Assembly (NCBI GenBank): GCA_903889785.1 | Contig: CAISYT010000103.1 | Coordinates: 1 to 6,397, forward strand | Length of the DNA stretch: 6,397 bases | Direction: 5' to 3' | DNA from: an uncultured Caulobacterales bacterium | GTDB lineage: Bacteria; Pseudomonadota; Alphaproteobacteria; Caulobacterales; Caulobacteraceae | Shown here: piece after piece, positions 5,713 through 6,397 of the stretch | How positions within the stretch are numbered: position 1 is the stretch's first letter | Layout of the letters: each line of letters begins with the position of its first letter | Made by a program: the position numbers and the translations under genes | Notes under the pieces: generated by a model | The model's database searches: none | The model's input: only the letters and a program-made list of their open reading frames with translations | What the model was told of the DNA's origin: nothing

Positions 5713-6396
5713 TCACCCCATCTTCGCTGAAGGGATATCCCCCCAGCGTGTCGTGAAACTGGGCGACAGGTTCTCCCGCCGCATGTGCCACTCGCCGTCC
5801 TTCTGGGCCAAGCCAAGCCGGGCTGTCCTCCGACCGTAGCGGGCATTGATCTGATCCATCGCCTTCATGAGCCCGTCATCTGGGGCGTCGATGATATCGA
5901 ACAGTGAGACCGGGGCCTGGCCCGGCGCGCCGAGATCCAGCAGCAGCACACCGGCCTTCCGCCAGCCATAACCCTCTCGCCAGATGCTCTCGAATATCCT
6001 CATTACCGCGGCGCCGATGTCCCGGGTGTCGGACGTCGGCCGGTGAAATGTAGCGGAGCCTGACACCGACTTCTGCGGTGCATCCTGGGCGAAGGGATCG
6101 GTACGGATAAACAACTGCACCGCGCCCGCGACCTGTCCGGCGTTGCGCACCTTCTCGGCCGCTCGTTCGGCAAAGCTCATGACAGCATCATGGACCTGAC
6201 CTTTGTCGAAAATTGCGGTGCCAAAGGTGCGCGAGCAGCAGGTAGTCTGCTTGGGCGGAGGTTGGTCTTCAAGTGCATGGCAGACGAGGCCACGCAGCTC
6301 GTGGACTGTGCGCAGGCCCACAACCCCCATGCGCTGGCGCACCCAGCCGTCGGGCGCGTTTGCAAAGTCATGGGCGGTGTAGATGCCGCGCTCCTC
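5713..6396 (-). CDS. umuC: DNA polymerase V catalytic subunit UmuC, C-terminal part
   Basis: These are the last 227 residues of a Y-family translesion polymerase (full UmuC is about 420-430); the frame is open to the right edge. Visible parts are: the end of the thumb with MGVVGLRTVHELRG (visible residues 23-36); the linker PPPKQ and SRTFG (46-59); the little-finger domain (about 60-155), ending KAGVLLLDL (147-155); an SLFD element (164-167), where the family carries its beta-clamp binding motif; and the DUF4113-type C-terminal tail with INARYGR (183-189) and MRRENLSPSFTTRW (205-218). UmuC with UmuD'2 copies past DNA lesions during the SOS response. The palm with its catalytic carboxylates lies outside the window. 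umuD and a LexA-controlled promoter would be expected further right. The visible part shows no frameshift or loss. No partner gene follows it. Confidence 0.93.
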   Translation of the reverse strand, partial: EERGIYTAHDFANAPDGWVRQRMGVVGLRTVHELRGLVCHALEDQPPPKQTTCCSRTFGTAIFDKGQVHDAVMSFAERAAEKVRNAGQVAGAVQLFIRTDPFAQDAPQKSVSGSATFHRPTSDTRDIGAAVMRIFESIWREGYGWRKAGVLLLDLGAPGQAPVSLFDIIDAPDDGLMKAMDQINARYGRRTARLGLAQKDGEWHMRRENLSPSFTTRWGDIPSAKMG

Positions 6397-6397
6397 A

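Overview
The window reads as a stretch of GC-rich proteobacterial chromosome, most likely from an alphaproteobacterium. The basis is the strong G/C third-position bias, tightly packed small genes, and the families present (DUF3606, DUF6152, a MesD-type methionine synthase, a UmuC polymerase, a YdhS-type flavoprotein). The sequence alone does not fix the genus. I see no tRNA, rRNA, CRISPR array, insertion sequence or phage gene.

Layout, left to right. The window opens inside the C-terminal part of a CapA-family protein (+), followed by a 60-residue DUF3606 protein (+). These converge on a minus-strand pair: a secreted DUF6152 protein lying just downstream of a ten-helix EamA/DMT transporter. 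A perfect hairpin at 721-736 holds both convergent stop codons. The transporter is divergent from mesD, a 341-residue 'core' methionine synthase (+) with all four zinc ligands. The 72-bp gap between them contains a possible structured leader with a ribosome-binding site that could be sequestered. mesD ends in a GC-rich hairpin over its stop codon and then a clear rho-independent terminator at 3246-3280.

Next come two small unnamed plus-strand genes: a 35-residue lysine-rich peptide and a 77-residue conserved-looking protein. Beyond them the minus strand carries what looks like a frameshifted C-terminal relic of a nucleobase permease. Then comes a complete FAD/NAD(P)-binding protein of the YdhS (COG4529, NAD_binding_9) type (-). 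A 390-bp gap follows with no intact gene but a possible second relic, the last membrane helix of a lost protein. The window closes inside the C-terminal half of umuC (-), whose 5' end, and probably umuD, lie beyond the right edge.

The most distinctive gene is mesD. The MesD family is described as making methionine from homocysteine in aerobic bacteria without methyl-folate or cobalamin, and as needing oxygen and a DUF1852 partner (MesX). No DUF1852 gene is in this window and mesD is closed off by its own terminator, so the partner must be elsewhere in the genome. I found no convincing new multi-gene system. The points worth a second look are the mesD leader, the two relics flanking the flavoprotein gene, and the small lysine-rich gene.
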